Counted from the first letter of the stretch, positions 30,400 to 39,603 are shown. The stretch: DNA of 64,000 nt from Streptomyces tubercidicus (GCF_027497495.1 NZ_CP114205.1:620001-684000), one strand, 5' to 3'. Notes: generated from the letters alone by a model not told the origin. A program made the numbers and translations.

Positions 30400-31551
30400 T
30401 CAGTGGTGTGCGCCGTCGGCGGTGTCCGCGTCCGTCCAGCGCAGGAGAGCGCCGAGCCCGCCGGAGGGCGCCCGCTCGGGGTCCCGGACCACCACGATGT
30501 CGGCGCCGCTCGCCGCCGCAGACCGCACCAGCGCGTCATCCGCCCGTGCGGCAGCCGGACGCGGCTCCCCGAGATACTGCAACTCCGTTCCCCGTACGCC
30601 GAGTTGATCGGCCTCGGAGCCCACCCAGAGCTGCCGGGCGATATCCGAGCCGTGCGGGCTGACCAGCAAGGTGTCGATTCGGTGTTCCCGGGCCGCCTCG
30701 ACCAGGGCGGGGATACCGGCCGCGGCATGCGGGGCGCTCTTGCCTCCAGGCCCCGCACCGGTCCGGAAGCGGTCCGCCACCTGCGCGATGTGCTCCCGCT
30801 CCTGAACTGCCCTGACCTGGGCGATATCCCGGTCCACCAGCGCGCTCTCGGCACCGGGTGCCCGCCCGCCGTGTTCGCTCTCGTACGTGAGGGCGCGCAG
30901 CGGTTCGGGCAGCTTGTCGTGCACCAGATGGCGTTCGCGGGCATCGCCGATCAGGACGACGGCCTCGGCGCCGCACTCCTCGAACGCCTTGCGTACCGCG
31001 TCGGCGATCTCTCCCGCGTTGTGTTCCCAGGTGTTCTCCACCTTGGCGCGGAAGTGCCCTTCGGACCAGTCGCCCGAGGCGGTGCGGTGGAGGGGCCAGT
31101 CGGCGCCGCTGACCTGGCCGGCGTCCTCGGTGCCCCGTTCGCCGAGTACGGCGAAGTCGGCTCCCGCCCGGTCCAGACGGACCACGAGGCAGACCGGGTC
31201 GTCGCCGACCGCCGCCAGGAACGGGGTGACTCTGGGCACCGGCCCCCAGGCCGCGAACGGGGTGGCGGGCGGCCCGGGAAGCGGGGTGTCGAGCACGACC
31301 TCGCCATGGGCGGCGAACAGCACCCGCCCGGAGTGCTCCCCGGACTCGCCCTCGTGGCGCAGGAGCAGGGCTTCGTGCACCGCACCGCAGGTCGCCTCGT
31401 CCGCGCCGAGCGCGAACAACTGCGCCGTGGTGGCGCTCGCCGTCAACTCTTGCTGTTTTGCGGCGTCCTCGGTGCTGTGCGCGATATCGGCATAGACGGA
31501 TGCCCAGGGGCCTGGCCGGTCGATGACCGGTTGCAGGAGCGAGATTCGCAT
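30400..31551 (-). CDS. Rv2629/Balon-type ribosome-associated factor (baeRF family)
   Basis: 383 residues starting MRISLLQPVIDRPGPWASVY, with the archaeo-eukaryotic release-factor-like core VENTWEHNAGEIADAVRKAF...AVVLIGDARERHLV and a C-terminal L7Ae-like domain (IDTLLVSP, ADIVVVRDPE). Length and order fit the actinobacterial Rv2629 family, related to the ribosome hibernation factor Balon. I see no GGQ release motif. It probably binds the ribosomal A site in stress or dormancy. A perfect AAGGAGGAAG ribosome binding site precedes the ATG. Neighbouring DUF2795 and DUF5709 genes support a stress role. Confidence 0.85.
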   Translation of the reverse strand: MRISLLQPVIDRPGPWASVYADIAHSTEDAAKQQELTASATTAQLFALGADEATCGAVHEALLLRHEGESGEHSGRVLFAAHGEVVLDTPLPGPPATPFAAWGPVPRVTPFLAAVGDDPVCLVVRLDRAGADFAVLGERGTEDAGQVSGADWPLHRTASGDWSEGHFRAKVENTWEHNAGEIADAVRKAFEECGAEAVVLIGDARERHLVHDKLPEPLRALTYESEHGGRAPGAESALVDRDIAQVRAVQEREHIAQVADRFRTGAGPGGKSAPHAAAGIPALVEAAREHRIDTLLVSPHGSDIARQLWVGSEADQLGVRGTELQYLGEPRPAAARADDALVRSAAASGADIVVVRDPERAPSGGLGALLRWTDADTADGAHH

Positions 31552-31646
31552 GGCGCTTCCTCCTTGGCTTCCTCGGATTCCGTGGACTCTCCCGTGGTGC
31601 GGTGGGCCGTCTTCGTTGTGTGGTGGGCTGACTTACGAATTCCCGT

Positions 31647-31683
31647 TCCCGAAAGGCGTATGCATCGCGTCCCGAAAGGCGTA
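31647..31683. repeat. Two 14-bp direct repeats in a promoter region
   Basis: tcccgaaaggcgta occurs at 31647-31660 and 31670-31683, 23 bp apart, in the divergent region upstream of the Rv2629-like gene. The spacing of about two helical turns suggests a regulator site. Confidence 0.6.
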
Positions 31684-31843
31684 GGCAGCGAGGGCATATG
31701 CACGTGTCGTCACGTTCCGTGGCCGGCCGCATGATTTCCGTATGCAGGGTGGAAACTGCGCCGCCGGGTTGTTAGGGCTGGGGGAGCAGGGAAACTGGGA
31801 GTAACGCGACGGGTCTTTATGACTCGTGGAGCCGGAGGCACCC

Positions 31844-32260
31844 ATGGTCATGGAACACGGAACGGACAAGACCGGCCCCGCTCGGGACGACATGATGAAG
31901 AAGCAACTACGGGGGCAATTGACGGCGGAGCGCTCGCTGCGGACGGATGAGGAGCATGAACTCCAGCCGGCCGGCGAGGACCAGCCGGTGGCGGCCTGGT
32001 CCCCCGAGAGCGAGTTCCGGGGCGGCACGCCGAGCGGGATGACCGAGCAGGACGTGGGCCTGCGCTCCGAACTCGCCCAGCACCTCGGCCGCAGCCTGTA
32101 CCCGGCCGACAAGTACGCGATCATCGAGACGCTGCGGCGCAACAACGCACCGGACCGGCTGGTCAGCATGGCCGAGCGGCTGCCGGCACACGAGCGGTTC
32201 GGCAATGTGCAGAGCATCGCCGAGGCCGTCGGCATCGCGACGGAACACCGGCGCGCCTGA
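31844..32260 (+). CDS. DUF2795 domain protein
   Basis: 138 residues. The first half is charged and disordered-looking (MVMEHGTDKTGPARDDMMKK). The second half is the DUF2795 domain (RSELAQHLGRSLYPADKYAI onward). GGAGG lies 6 nt before ATG 31844; an in-frame ATG at 31850 and a GTG at 31826 are less likely. DUF2795 proteins are small, acidic and often stress-induced; function unknown. Confidence 0.82.
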   Translation: MVMEHGTDKTGPARDDMMKKQLRGQLTAERSLRTDEEHELQPAGEDQPVAAWSPESEFRGGTPSGMTEQDVGLRSELAQHLGRSLYPADKYAIIETLRRNNAPDRLVSMAERLPAHERFGNVQSIAEAVGIATEHRRA

Positions 32261-32382
32261 GGCCGCGACCGGTCCGCCCGTCCTGGCGCTGCCGGGAGCC
32301 GCCAGGAGGCGGACAATTGGCCGTATACGCACCTGCCGCACCCGGCGGCCGGGCGAAGGCAATGGGAAGAGGGAGGGCGGCT

Positions 32383-32862
32383 ATGTCCGACAACACCATG
32401 GGCGACGAGGTCTACCAGCCGCCCAGCTCCGACCCCCAGGACAACCCCAATGACCTCGATATGGAGGACGCCCTGGACGAGCCGGGCCTCGACCAGACAC
32501 TGGACACCGGCTATTCGCCGCCCGAGCGGCCCTTCGTGGTGAACCACGACGGGACCACCGCCCGGGAGCTGCACGACCGTGAATCGCTGGAGCACCGGCT
32601 GTCGGTGGAAGTACCGGAGGTCTGCGCACCCGACGGCGACGGGATCGGCGATCTGCCGGACGGCGTGGGCGAACCGACGGACCTCGAATGCGGCGAGGAG
32701 CGGGCCGGCCGGCTCGTGGGTTCCGACGAGGGATTCTGGCGCGGCGGCAGCAATGACATCTCGGCCCGGGATGTCGGCATCGACGGCGGCGCCGCGTCGG
32801 CGGAGGAGGCGGCGGTGCATATCGCCCGGGACGATGCGGGGGACGGGGGCGGGGAGGTCTAA
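32383..32862 (+). CDS. DUF5709 domain protein
   Basis: 159 residues, very acidic, with the DUF5709 pattern DEVYQPPSSDP...LDEPGLDQTLDTGYSPPERP near the N-terminus and GSDEGFWRGGSNDISARDVG towards the C-terminus. It looks like an intrinsically disordered actinobacterial protein of unknown function, often expressed under osmotic stress. GGGAGGG lies upstream of ATG 32383. It follows the DUF2795 gene at 122 nt and may be co-transcribed. Confidence 0.85.
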   Translation: MSDNTMGDEVYQPPSSDPQDNPNDLDMEDALDEPGLDQTLDTGYSPPERPFVVNHDGTTARELHDRESLEHRLSVEVPEVCAPDGDGIGDLPDGVGEPTDLECGEERAGRLVGSDEGFWRGGSNDISARDVGIDGGAASAEEAAVHIARDDAGDGGGEV

Positions 32863-32892
32863 GGGCTGCCCTTAGGCCGTAAAGCCTCGGCC

Positions 32893-32961
32893 CGCATTTC
32901 GCGCTCATAGTGCGCGTCGTGCATTCACCTATTGCGCGTCGTGCATTCACCACGAAATGCG
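32893..32961. repeat. Tandem 19-bp repeats inside an inverted repeat
   Basis: tgcgcgtcgtgcattcacc occurs at 32911-32929 and 32933-32951. The pair is flanked by the 9-bp inverted repeat cgcatttcg (32893-32901) / cgaaatgcg (32953-32961). It sits between convergent genes and may be a terminator with a structured loop. Confidence 0.75.
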
Positions 32962-32990
32962 ACCCGAAAAGCAATCCCCACAGCGATTTC

Positions 32991-33608
32991 TCAGCGCCCC
33001 GTGCCCTCTTCGGCGGCCACCCGCTTCAGGGTGCGGCCGCTGCGTACGGAGCGGGCCCGCCGGGCGTCCGGTGTGCCGCGCCGTTCGGCCCGGTCGTCGT
33101 TCTCCTTGACCAGCAGCCAGGACTCCCGTTTCCCGGGGCCCTGGCCGGTGCGGAACCGGGTGAGCGCATAGCCGCCGTGGAGCTTGCTCCCGTCGAGCCA
33201 GAAGGAGATATGGCCGTCGTCGAGCGCCTGGCGGAAGGGCAGGGTGCGGCCCTTCTTTTTGCGGGGCAGTGGGCGGTAGCTGCCCTGGTCCCAGACGATC
33301 ACGGTGCCCGCGCCGTACTCCCCCGCCGGGATGACGCCCTCGAATTCCCGGTACTCCAGTGGATGGTCCTCGGTGGGCATCGCCAGCCGCTTGTCGTGCG
33401 GGTCGGCGGACGGTCCCTTGGGCACGGACCAGGACTTCAGTACCCCGTCGACCTCCAGCCGGAAGTCGAAGTGCAGGGTGCTCGCGTCATGGATCTGGAC
33501 GACGAAGGACGAGGTGTCCCCGGCGCCCGCCGGGGCGCCCGGTGGCTCGCGCGTCCGGTCGAAGTGCCGTTTGCCGCGGTATGCCGTCAGTCCGTCCTTG
33601 GCGCCCAT
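32991..33608 (-). CDS. Stand-alone LigD-type 3'-phosphoesterase domain protein
   Basis: 205 residues matching the phosphoesterase (PE) domain of the NHEJ ligase LigD. It has VQIHDASTLHFDFRLEVDG (metal-binding His/Asp), LKSWSVPKGPS and HPLEYREFEGVIPAGEYG, with the AGTVIVWDQGSY segment and a basic C-terminal tail. The enzyme trims 3'-phosphate or ribonucleotide ends in DNA repair. It is free of ligase and polymerase domains. No ku gene is adjacent. The start is ATG 33608. Confidence 0.9.
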   Translation of the reverse strand: MGAKDGLTAYRGKRHFDRTREPPGAPAGAGDTSSFVVQIHDASTLHFDFRLEVDGVLKSWSVPKGPSADPHDKRLAMPTEDHPLEYREFEGVIPAGEYGAGTVIVWDQGSYRPLPRKKKGRTLPFRQALDDGHISFWLDGSKLHGGYALTRFRTGQGPGKRESWLLVKENDDRAERRGTPDARRARSVRSGRTLKRVAAEEGTGR

Positions 33609-33885
33609 GTGCCCCACCTGCCCTTCGTGCCGGTGGCCGCATCTCTCACTGTCGCGCGGGGCGGCCGGCGACGCATGTGCGGACGTCCCGACGTGCCGCC
33701 CGGGGGCCGCCACCGTCAGAATGACAGGGGACCCAGGTGTACCCGGCCCCGCACCGGTTAGCCGACAAGGCACCAGAAGGCACGACAAGGAGCCCAGTGC
33801 GCCCGCGCCGGCCGTCTGCCCACACCGGACGGTGATCACTGCTCGACCCGGCGCTCAGGCACCATCCTCGACCGCAGGAGTCCAC

Positions 33886-35217
33886 GTGAAGCGACGTCGC
33901 CCTCGGATCGTGATCGTCGGAGCCGGTTTCGCCGGTTACGAATGCGCCCGCACGCTCTCCCGGCAGGCCAAGGGGGCCGCCGAGATCGTGCTCATCAACC
34001 CCAACGACTACTTTCTGTATGTGCCGCTGCTGCCGGAGGTGGCGGCCGGAATCCTGGAACCCCGCCGGATCTCGGTCTCGCTGACCGCGACCCTGCCGGG
34101 CGTCCGGCTCGTCCTCGGTGAGGTCCATGACGTGGACTTCGATGCCCGTCGGGTGGACTACACCGACCCCGAGGACCGGGGCGGCTCGCTGTCCTACGAC
34201 CGGCTGGTGCTGACCGTCGGCAGCGTCAACAAACTGTTGCCCATCCCGGGCGTCGCCGAGCATGCCCATGGCTTCCGCGGGATGCCCGAGGCGCTGTACC
34301 TCCGCGACCACATCACCCGTCAGATCGAGATGGCCGGTGCGGCCGACGATCCGGCCGAGCGGGCCGCCAGGACCACGTTCGTCGTCGTGGGCGCCGGCTA
34401 CACCGGTACCGAAGTCACCGCCCAGGGCGTGCGGTTCACCGACTCCCTCGTCCGGCAGAACACCGGGCTGCGGGACGGCCCGCGCCCCCGCTGGCTGCTG
34501 CTGGACCTCGCCGACCGGCTGCTGCCCGAGCTCGACGAGCGGCTGTCGGGCACCGCCGACCGGGTTCTGCGTGCCCGCGGCGTCGAGATCCGTACCCGCA
34601 CCTCCGTCAAGGAGGCGACCGCGGACGGGGTCCTGCTCGACGACGGCGAGTTCATCGGCACCCGCTCGCTGATCTGGTGCGTGGGCGTCCGGCCCGACCC
34701 GCTGGTCGAGGCGGTGGGGCTGCCCACCGACAAGGGGCGGCTGTGCGTCGACGCGTACCTGGGAGTGCCCGGCCGGCCGGAGGTGTTCGCCTGCGGGGAC
34801 GCCACGGCCGTTCCCGACCTGACCCGCCCCGGGGAGACGACGCCGATGACCGCCCAGCACGCCCAGCGGCAGGGCAAGGTCGCCGCGCACAATGTGGCGG
34901 CGTCCTGCGGACAGGGCACCCCGCGCGCCTACGAGCACCACGACCTGGGCTTCATGGTGGATCTCGGCGGAGTCCAGGCCGCCGCGAACCCGCTGCATGT
35001 CCCGCTGTCCGGCCCGCTCGCCGGAGCGATCACCCGCGGCTACCACCTCCTGGCGATGCCCGGCAACCGCATCCGGGTGGCCACCGACTGGTTCCTGGAC
35101 GCGGTGCTGCCGCGCCAGGGCGTCCAACTGGGCCTGGTCCGCTCCTGGTCGGTGCCGCTGGACACCGAGACCCCCGAAGTGGCCCGGGTACCGAACGACA
35201 CACCGGGACGGTCGTGA
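33886..35217 (+). CDS. NDH-2-like FAD/NAD(P) oxidoreductase
   Basis: 443 residues with two dinucleotide folds, IVIVGAGFAGYECARTL (FAD) and VVVGAGYTGTEVTAQ (NADH), plus FACGDATAVPDLTRPGE for the flavin C-terminal motif. It resembles type II NADH:quinone oxidoreductases, including the C-terminal amphipathic region (PLAGAITRGYHLLAMPGNRI). It would oxidise NADH without proton pumping. GTG start 6 nt after AGGAG. It lies among stress-type genes. Confidence 0.88.
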   Translation: MKRRRPRIVIVGAGFAGYECARTLSRQAKGAAEIVLINPNDYFLYVPLLPEVAAGILEPRRISVSLTATLPGVRLVLGEVHDVDFDARRVDYTDPEDRGGSLSYDRLVLTVGSVNKLLPIPGVAEHAHGFRGMPEALYLRDHITRQIEMAGAADDPAERAARTTFVVVGAGYTGTEVTAQGVRFTDSLVRQNTGLRDGPRPRWLLLDLADRLLPELDERLSGTADRVLRARGVEIRTRTSVKEATADGVLLDDGEFIGTRSLIWCVGVRPDPLVEAVGLPTDKGRLCVDAYLGVPGRPEVFACGDATAVPDLTRPGETTPMTAQHAQRQGKVAAHNVAASCGQGTPRAYEHHDLGFMVDLGGVQAAANPLHVPLSGPLAGAITRGYHLLAMPGNRIRVATDWFLDAVLPRQGVQLGLVRSWSVPLDTETPEVARVPNDTPGRS

Positions 35218-35330
35218 GCGGACGCCGGACGCGGAGGTTCTGCTTGGCTGACCGGTGAGTGATCCGTGGCCAGATCACGGGCGGTGTCCGCAAGCCGCCG
35301 GCCACGGCCACAGGATTCCGGAGGCGAGAG

Positions 35331-36395
35331 ATGGAGCTGGACCGCAGCCCGGTGGCCCGTACACGTCGCAGGTCGGTGAACGGGCGGCTCACGGAGCGCA
35401 TCGCACGGGGCGGGCCGCGGGCACTCCCGGCGCTCCGTATCGTCGCGCCCGAGATCGAGGGCCCCGAGGACGTGGTGGCCGATGCCGACGGCAGCCTCTT
35501 CGCGGGCGCCGCGGACGGTGCGATCTGGCGGCTGCGCCCCTCCGCGTCGGGCGCGGCCGACCGGGCGACGGCCGTGGCACACACCGGTGGCAGACCGCTC
35601 GGCCTGCAGCCCCTACCCGGCGGTGAGCTGCTGGTCTGTGATGCCCGGCGCGGTCTGCTGCGCCTCGACCCCCGCCATGGGACCGTACGGGTGCTCGCCG
35701 ACGAGGTGTCCGGCGCGCCCCTGCGGTTCTGCAGCAATGTCACCAGCGCGGCGGACGGCACGGTCTACTTCACCGTCTCCAGCCGTCGCTACGGCCTCGA
35801 CGAGTGGCTGGGCGACTTCCTGGAGCACACCGGAACCGGACAGCTGCTGCGGCTGCGGCCCGGCGGCACTCCCGAAGTCCTGCTGGAGGGGCTGCAGTTC
35901 GCCAATGGCGTGGCGCTGGCCCCGGATGAGTCCTTCCTGGTCGTGGCGGAGACCGGGGCCCGCCGCCTGCGCCGCTACCGGCTCACCGGCCCCCGGTCCG
36001 GCACCGCCGACACACTGGCCGCGGAGCTGCCCGGCTACCCCGACAACGTCTCCCTCGGTCCGGACGGAGCGTTCTGGGTCGCCCTGGCACGACCACGGGC
36101 GGCCGGTGTGGAGCTGCTGCACGGCATGCCGCGCGGCGTCCGGCGGGCGGCCTGGGAGGTGGCGAAGCGGCTGCGGCTCTCGCTGCCTCCGCACCCGACG
36201 GTTCGGGTCCTGGCGGTCCGCCCGGACGGCGGGCATGCCTGGGATCTGCGCGCCGTACGGTCTCCGTACCGGATGGTCACCAGCGTCTGCCGGACCGGGA
36301 ATCTGCTGGCCATGGGCAGCGTCGCGGAACGCGGTATCGCCGTCTGCGCGGTCCCTGGCACGGACGGCGAGGACGGCGCGGGCCCCGTGTACTGA
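35331..36395 (+). CDS. SMP-30/strictosidine synthase-like beta-propeller protein
   Basis: 354 residues of a six-bladed propeller. Recognisable pieces are GPEDVVADADGSLFAGAADG, RPLGLQPLPGGELLVCDARR, the glutamate/asparagine metal site region LQFANGVALAPDESFLVVAE and LPGYPDNVSLGPDGAFWVAL. This is the strictosidine-synthase/APMAP branch, usually lactonase or esterase activity. No signal peptide. GGAGG before ATG 35331. It follows the NDH-2-like gene at 113 nt. Confidence 0.85.
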   Translation: MELDRSPVARTRRRSVNGRLTERIARGGPRALPALRIVAPEIEGPEDVVADADGSLFAGAADGAIWRLRPSASGAADRATAVAHTGGRPLGLQPLPGGELLVCDARRGLLRLDPRHGTVRVLADEVSGAPLRFCSNVTSAADGTVYFTVSSRRYGLDEWLGDFLEHTGTGQLLRLRPGGTPEVLLEGLQFANGVALAPDESFLVVAETGARRLRRYRLTGPRSGTADTLAAELPGYPDNVSLGPDGAFWVALARPRAAGVELLHGMPRGVRRAAWEVAKRLRLSLPPHPTVRVLAVRPDGGHAWDLRAVRSPYRMVTSVCRTGNLLAMGSVAERGIAVCAVPGTDGEDGAGPVY

Positions 36396-36435
36396 CCCGC
36401 CGCGCGAAGGGTCCCCGCCGCCGCGATCCGCCCCG

Positions 36436-36852
36436 CTACACCACCCGTTCCGTTTCGGCTTCCTCCTCCTCGGGGAGCCGTACATCGCTGACCGCGATAT
36501 TGACCTCCACGACTTCGAGGCCGGTCATCCGCTCCACCGCGGAAATCACGTTCTCCCGCACCGCCTTGCCCACTTGGGGGATGACCTCGCCGTATTCGAC
36601 GATGATGTCCAGGTCCACCGCCGCCTGTTTCTCGCCGACTTCGACCTTGACACCGTGCGTGGTGGTGGTGCCTCCCCCGGGTACGCGTTTGCGCAGGGCT
36701 CCCACCGAACGCGCGAGCCCGCTGCCCAGGGCATGGACTCCTGCCACATCACCGGCGGCCAGATAGGCGATCTTCGCGACCACGCCGTCGGCGATGGTCG
36801 TGCGTCCCAGGTCCCCGGCGTTCCGTGAGCCGCGCTCTGCGAAATCGGTCAT
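36436..36852 (-). CDS. Asp23/Gls24 family envelope stress protein
   Basis: 138 residues with the Asp23 core: GRTTIADGVVAKIAYLAAGD, VDLDIIVEYGEVIPQVGKAV and MTGLEVVEVNIAVSDVRL. Gls24/Asp23 proteins are alkaline-shock, envelope-associated factors; in actinobacteria they often accompany AmaP-like membrane proteins, which are absent here. The acidic Glu-rich tail (LPEEEEAETERVV) is typical. Confidence 0.9.
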   Translation of the reverse strand: MTDFAERGSRNAGDLGRTTIADGVVAKIAYLAAGDVAGVHALGSGLARSVGALRKRVPGGGTTTTHGVKVEVGEKQAAVDLDIIVEYGEVIPQVGKAVRENVISAVERMTGLEVVEVNIAVSDVRLPEEEEAETERVV

Positions 36853-37119
36853 TGCGCATCACCCCAGTGCTCCATCGAGGGGAAGTCTTCGGCCCTCTCT
36901 TCACGCTATGGCCGTACGGGTGACGCTGCCTCCTGAAGCGGGGTGCGGACGGGCGCGGACGGCTGCGGGACCCTCGGCCCGGCGCCCCGCCCCCTTTGCC
37001 GATACGGCAAGGAAGCTTGTCGATTTCGTCGCACCGCACGGAACATCCCGGCACGGGCGGTACGGCACGGAAACGGCGTACCGCACCTGACCGAGGAGCA
37101 CGGACCGAGGAGGACACTC

Positions 37120-37755
37120 ATGGCCCATGACGTCACCGTCCCGGATGAGGAATTCTGGGACACCCGCTACGCGGCGAGCGACCGGATGTGGAGCGGCCGC
37201 CCCAACTCCGCCCTGGTCCGGGAGGCCGGCGACCTGGCCCCGGGCCGGGCGCTGGACCTGGGGTGCGGGGAGGGGGCGGACGCGATCTGGCTCGCCGAGC
37301 GGGGGTGGGAGGTCACCGCCGTCGATATCTCCCGGGTCGCGCTCGGCCGGGCGGCGGAGCATGCGGCGGCGGCCGCGGTCGCCGACCGCGTCAACTGGCA
37401 GCAGCACGACCTCGGAACCACCTTTCCCGGCGGCACCTTCGATCTCGTCACCGCCCAGTTCCTGCACTCCCCCACCAGCGCGATGCCGCGCGACAGCATC
37501 CTGCGGAAGGCCGCCGGTGCCGTCGCGCCCGGTGGCGTGTTGCTCATCGTCGGACATGCGGGACTGCCCGCTTGGGAGCCCGACTGCGAGGTGCACCTTC
37601 CCACTCCCGAGGAGGTCGTCGAGAACCTCGGCCTTCCGGACGAACAGTGGGAGCTGCTGCGCTGCGAGGAGCACCCGAGCTTCCGGACCGGCCATGACGG
37701 GAAGCCGGATCCCCGTACGGACAACACCGTGAAACTCCGCCGCCGGACCGCCTGA
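37120..37755 (+). CDS. Class I SAM-dependent methyltransferase
   Basis: 211 residues. Motif I is ALDLGCGEGADAIWL, motif II includes VTAVDISRVAL, and motif IV is FDLVTAQFLHSP, with a C-terminal strand region. The N-terminal EFWDTRYAASDRMWSGRPN is common in small thiopurine/tellurite-like methyltransferases of this fold. Substrate unknown. GAGGAGGACACTC precedes ATG 37120. Confidence 0.88.
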   Translation: MAHDVTVPDEEFWDTRYAASDRMWSGRPNSALVREAGDLAPGRALDLGCGEGADAIWLAERGWEVTAVDISRVALGRAAEHAAAAAVADRVNWQQHDLGTTFPGGTFDLVTAQFLHSPTSAMPRDSILRKAAGAVAPGGVLLIVGHAGLPAWEPDCEVHLPTPEEVVENLGLPDEQWELLRCEEHPSFRTGHDGKPDPRTDNTVKLRRRTA

Positions 37756-38073
37756 CATCCGCCACGCCGGCCCCCCGGCGAGCGGGCCACCCCGCCGGCA
37801 TGCACCAACTCCCGTGCGAGGGACGGGTGTTGCCCACCATCCGGGGGGCCGGGCTGCGCGCTATGGTCCTGCCCCGGTCCCGCCCCGAGCCTGCCGGGAC
37901 CGGGGCGACGGGGGCGAACGACTGTCAAGGACATCTGTCAAAAGGGTGCCGCTCCCGGTGGCAGATCCGTATCGTCTGCTCGCGCCGGAGCCTTCTCGCC
38001 CCCGGGATCTCCTCGTGAGCCCTCTCCCCCGGGCGCCCGCGCCGTGGACGGCAGTGCAAGCAGCTAGGGAGCA
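37756..38073. other. 318-bp intergenic region
   Basis: It contains the terminator-like hairpin at 37871-37906 and the promoter side of the PutP-type symporter gene. I see no gene or tRNA in it. Confidence 0.5.
37871..37906 (+). terminator. 12-bp perfect hairpin after the methyltransferase gene
   Basis: gccccggtcccg at 37871-37882 pairs with 37895-37906 around a 12-nt loop, 116 nt past the methyltransferase stop. Confidence 0.6.
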
Positions 38074-39603
38074 ATGGTGACACCCCTGATCGTACCCGTC
38101 ATGATCACATTCGGGATATTCCTGCTCGCCATGGTGGCCGTGGGCATCTGGACGTATCAGGACACCGTGACGTTCTCTGATTTCGCCCTGGGCGGGCGGC
38201 GGTTGAGCGCACCGCTGGCGGCGCTGTCCGCGGGTGCGAGTGATATGTCCGGCTGGCTGTTCCTGGGACTGCCCGGCGCGGTGTACGCGGCCGGGATCGG
38301 TGCCTCGTGGATCGCCGTCGGCCTGGCCATCGGCACCTATCTCAACTGGCTGCTGGTCGCGCCGCGGCTGCGTACGTACACCGAGCTGGCGGGCGACGCG
38401 AAGACGCTCTCGGCGTATCTGGAGGAGCGGTTCGAGGACGGCAGCAGAATGCTGCGGCTGGTCTCGGCGACCGTCACCGTCGTATTCTTCACCGTCTACG
38501 TGGCGAGCGGACTCCTGGCCGGGGGCGTGCTGTTCGAGGGGATCTTCGGAGGCGGTTTCGAGTTCGCGCTCACCGTCTTCGCCGTGGTCATCGTCGTCTA
38601 CACCGTCCTGGGCGGCTTCCGTGCGGTGAGTGTGACGCACTCGATCCAGGCCACGGTGATGTTCTGCGCGGCGGTGGCGCTCCCCGCGATCGGCATCGCG
38701 ATGCTGGGCGGCTTCGGTGCGCTGCACGGAGAGCTCGCCCGCAAGAGCCCGGCCCTGCTGGACATGGGGGCGAAGGCCGGCTTCGACGGCAGCCGGTGGA
38801 CGTCCGGCGGGCCGCTCGGCGCGGTGGCGGTGATCTCCCTGCTCGCCTGGGGACTGGGCTACTTCGGCCAACCCCACATCCTGGTCCGCTTCATGAGCAT
38901 CCGCAGCACCCGCGAGATCCCCCGGGCCCGCCGGATCGGCGTCAGCTGGGTGGTCGTCTGTCTGGCGGGCGCTTCGCTCGTCGGACTGGTCGGGATCGCC
39001 GCGCTCGACACCGCGCCGGACAACCCGGAAACCGTCTTCATCGCGCTCTGCGCCCAGTTGGTCAATCCCTGGGTCGCCGGCATCCTGCTCGTCGGTGTGC
39101 TGGCCGCGATCAAGTCCACCGCGGACAGCCAGCTGCTGGTCTCGGCGATGGCCCTCACCGAGGACTTCTACCGGGCGTTCGTCAAACGGCGGGCCTCGGA
39201 CGCGGCGATGGTGCTGGCGGCACGCGCGACGGTGGTCGCGGTCGCCGTGGTCGCCTACCTCATCGCGCTCAGCGGCGGCGCCGTGCTGGACATCGTCGCG
39301 TACGCCTGGGCGGGCTTCGGTGCCGCCTTCGGTCCGGTGATCCTGCTGTCGCTCTACTGGCCGCGGATGACACGGGCCGGGGCGATGGCCGGGATCGTGA
39401 CCGGCGCGGCCACCGTCGTCCTGTGGAAGCACATCGACCCGCTCCTCGGGCCGCTGCGGTCCGGCATCTACGAGATGGTGCCGGGGGTCCTCGCGGCCAC
39501 CGTGGCGGCGCTGCTCTTCGGCAAGTTCGTCGGCCGCCCGCCGCGCCGCACCTGGTCGGGCTCCATGGAGCACAAGCACGCCGCGGCGGTCCCGGTCGGC
39601 TGA
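38074..39603 (+). CDS. putP: Sodium/proline symporter, PutP type
   Basis: 509 residues of the sodium:solute symporter family with about 13 membrane segments. PutP-like pieces are DFALGGRRLSAPLAALSAGASDMSGW near the start (sodium-site helix), GYFGQPHILVRFMSIRS and KSTADSQLLVSAMALTEDFY. It imports proline with sodium, for nutrition or osmoprotection. TAGGGAG lies upstream of the ATG; GTG three nt later is an alternative start. Monocistronic, with a small hairpin at the stop. Confidence 0.88.
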   Translation: MVTPLIVPVMITFGIFLLAMVAVGIWTYQDTVTFSDFALGGRRLSAPLAALSAGASDMSGWLFLGLPGAVYAAGIGASWIAVGLAIGTYLNWLLVAPRLRTYTELAGDAKTLSAYLEERFEDGSRMLRLVSATVTVVFFTVYVASGLLAGGVLFEGIFGGGFEFALTVFAVVIVVYTVLGGFRAVSVTHSIQATVMFCAAVALPAIGIAMLGGFGALHGELARKSPALLDMGAKAGFDGSRWTSGGPLGAVAVISLLAWGLGYFGQPHILVRFMSIRSTREIPRARRIGVSWVVVCLAGASLVGLVGIAALDTAPDNPETVFIALCAQLVNPWVAGILLVGVLAAIKSTADSQLLVSAMALTEDFYRAFVKRRASDAAMVLAARATVVAVAVVAYLIALSGGAVLDIVAYAWAGFGAAFGPVILLSLYWPRMTRAGAMAGIVTGAATVVLWKHIDPLLGPLRSGIYEMVPGVLAATVAALLFGKFVGRPPRRTWSGSMEHKHAAAVPVG

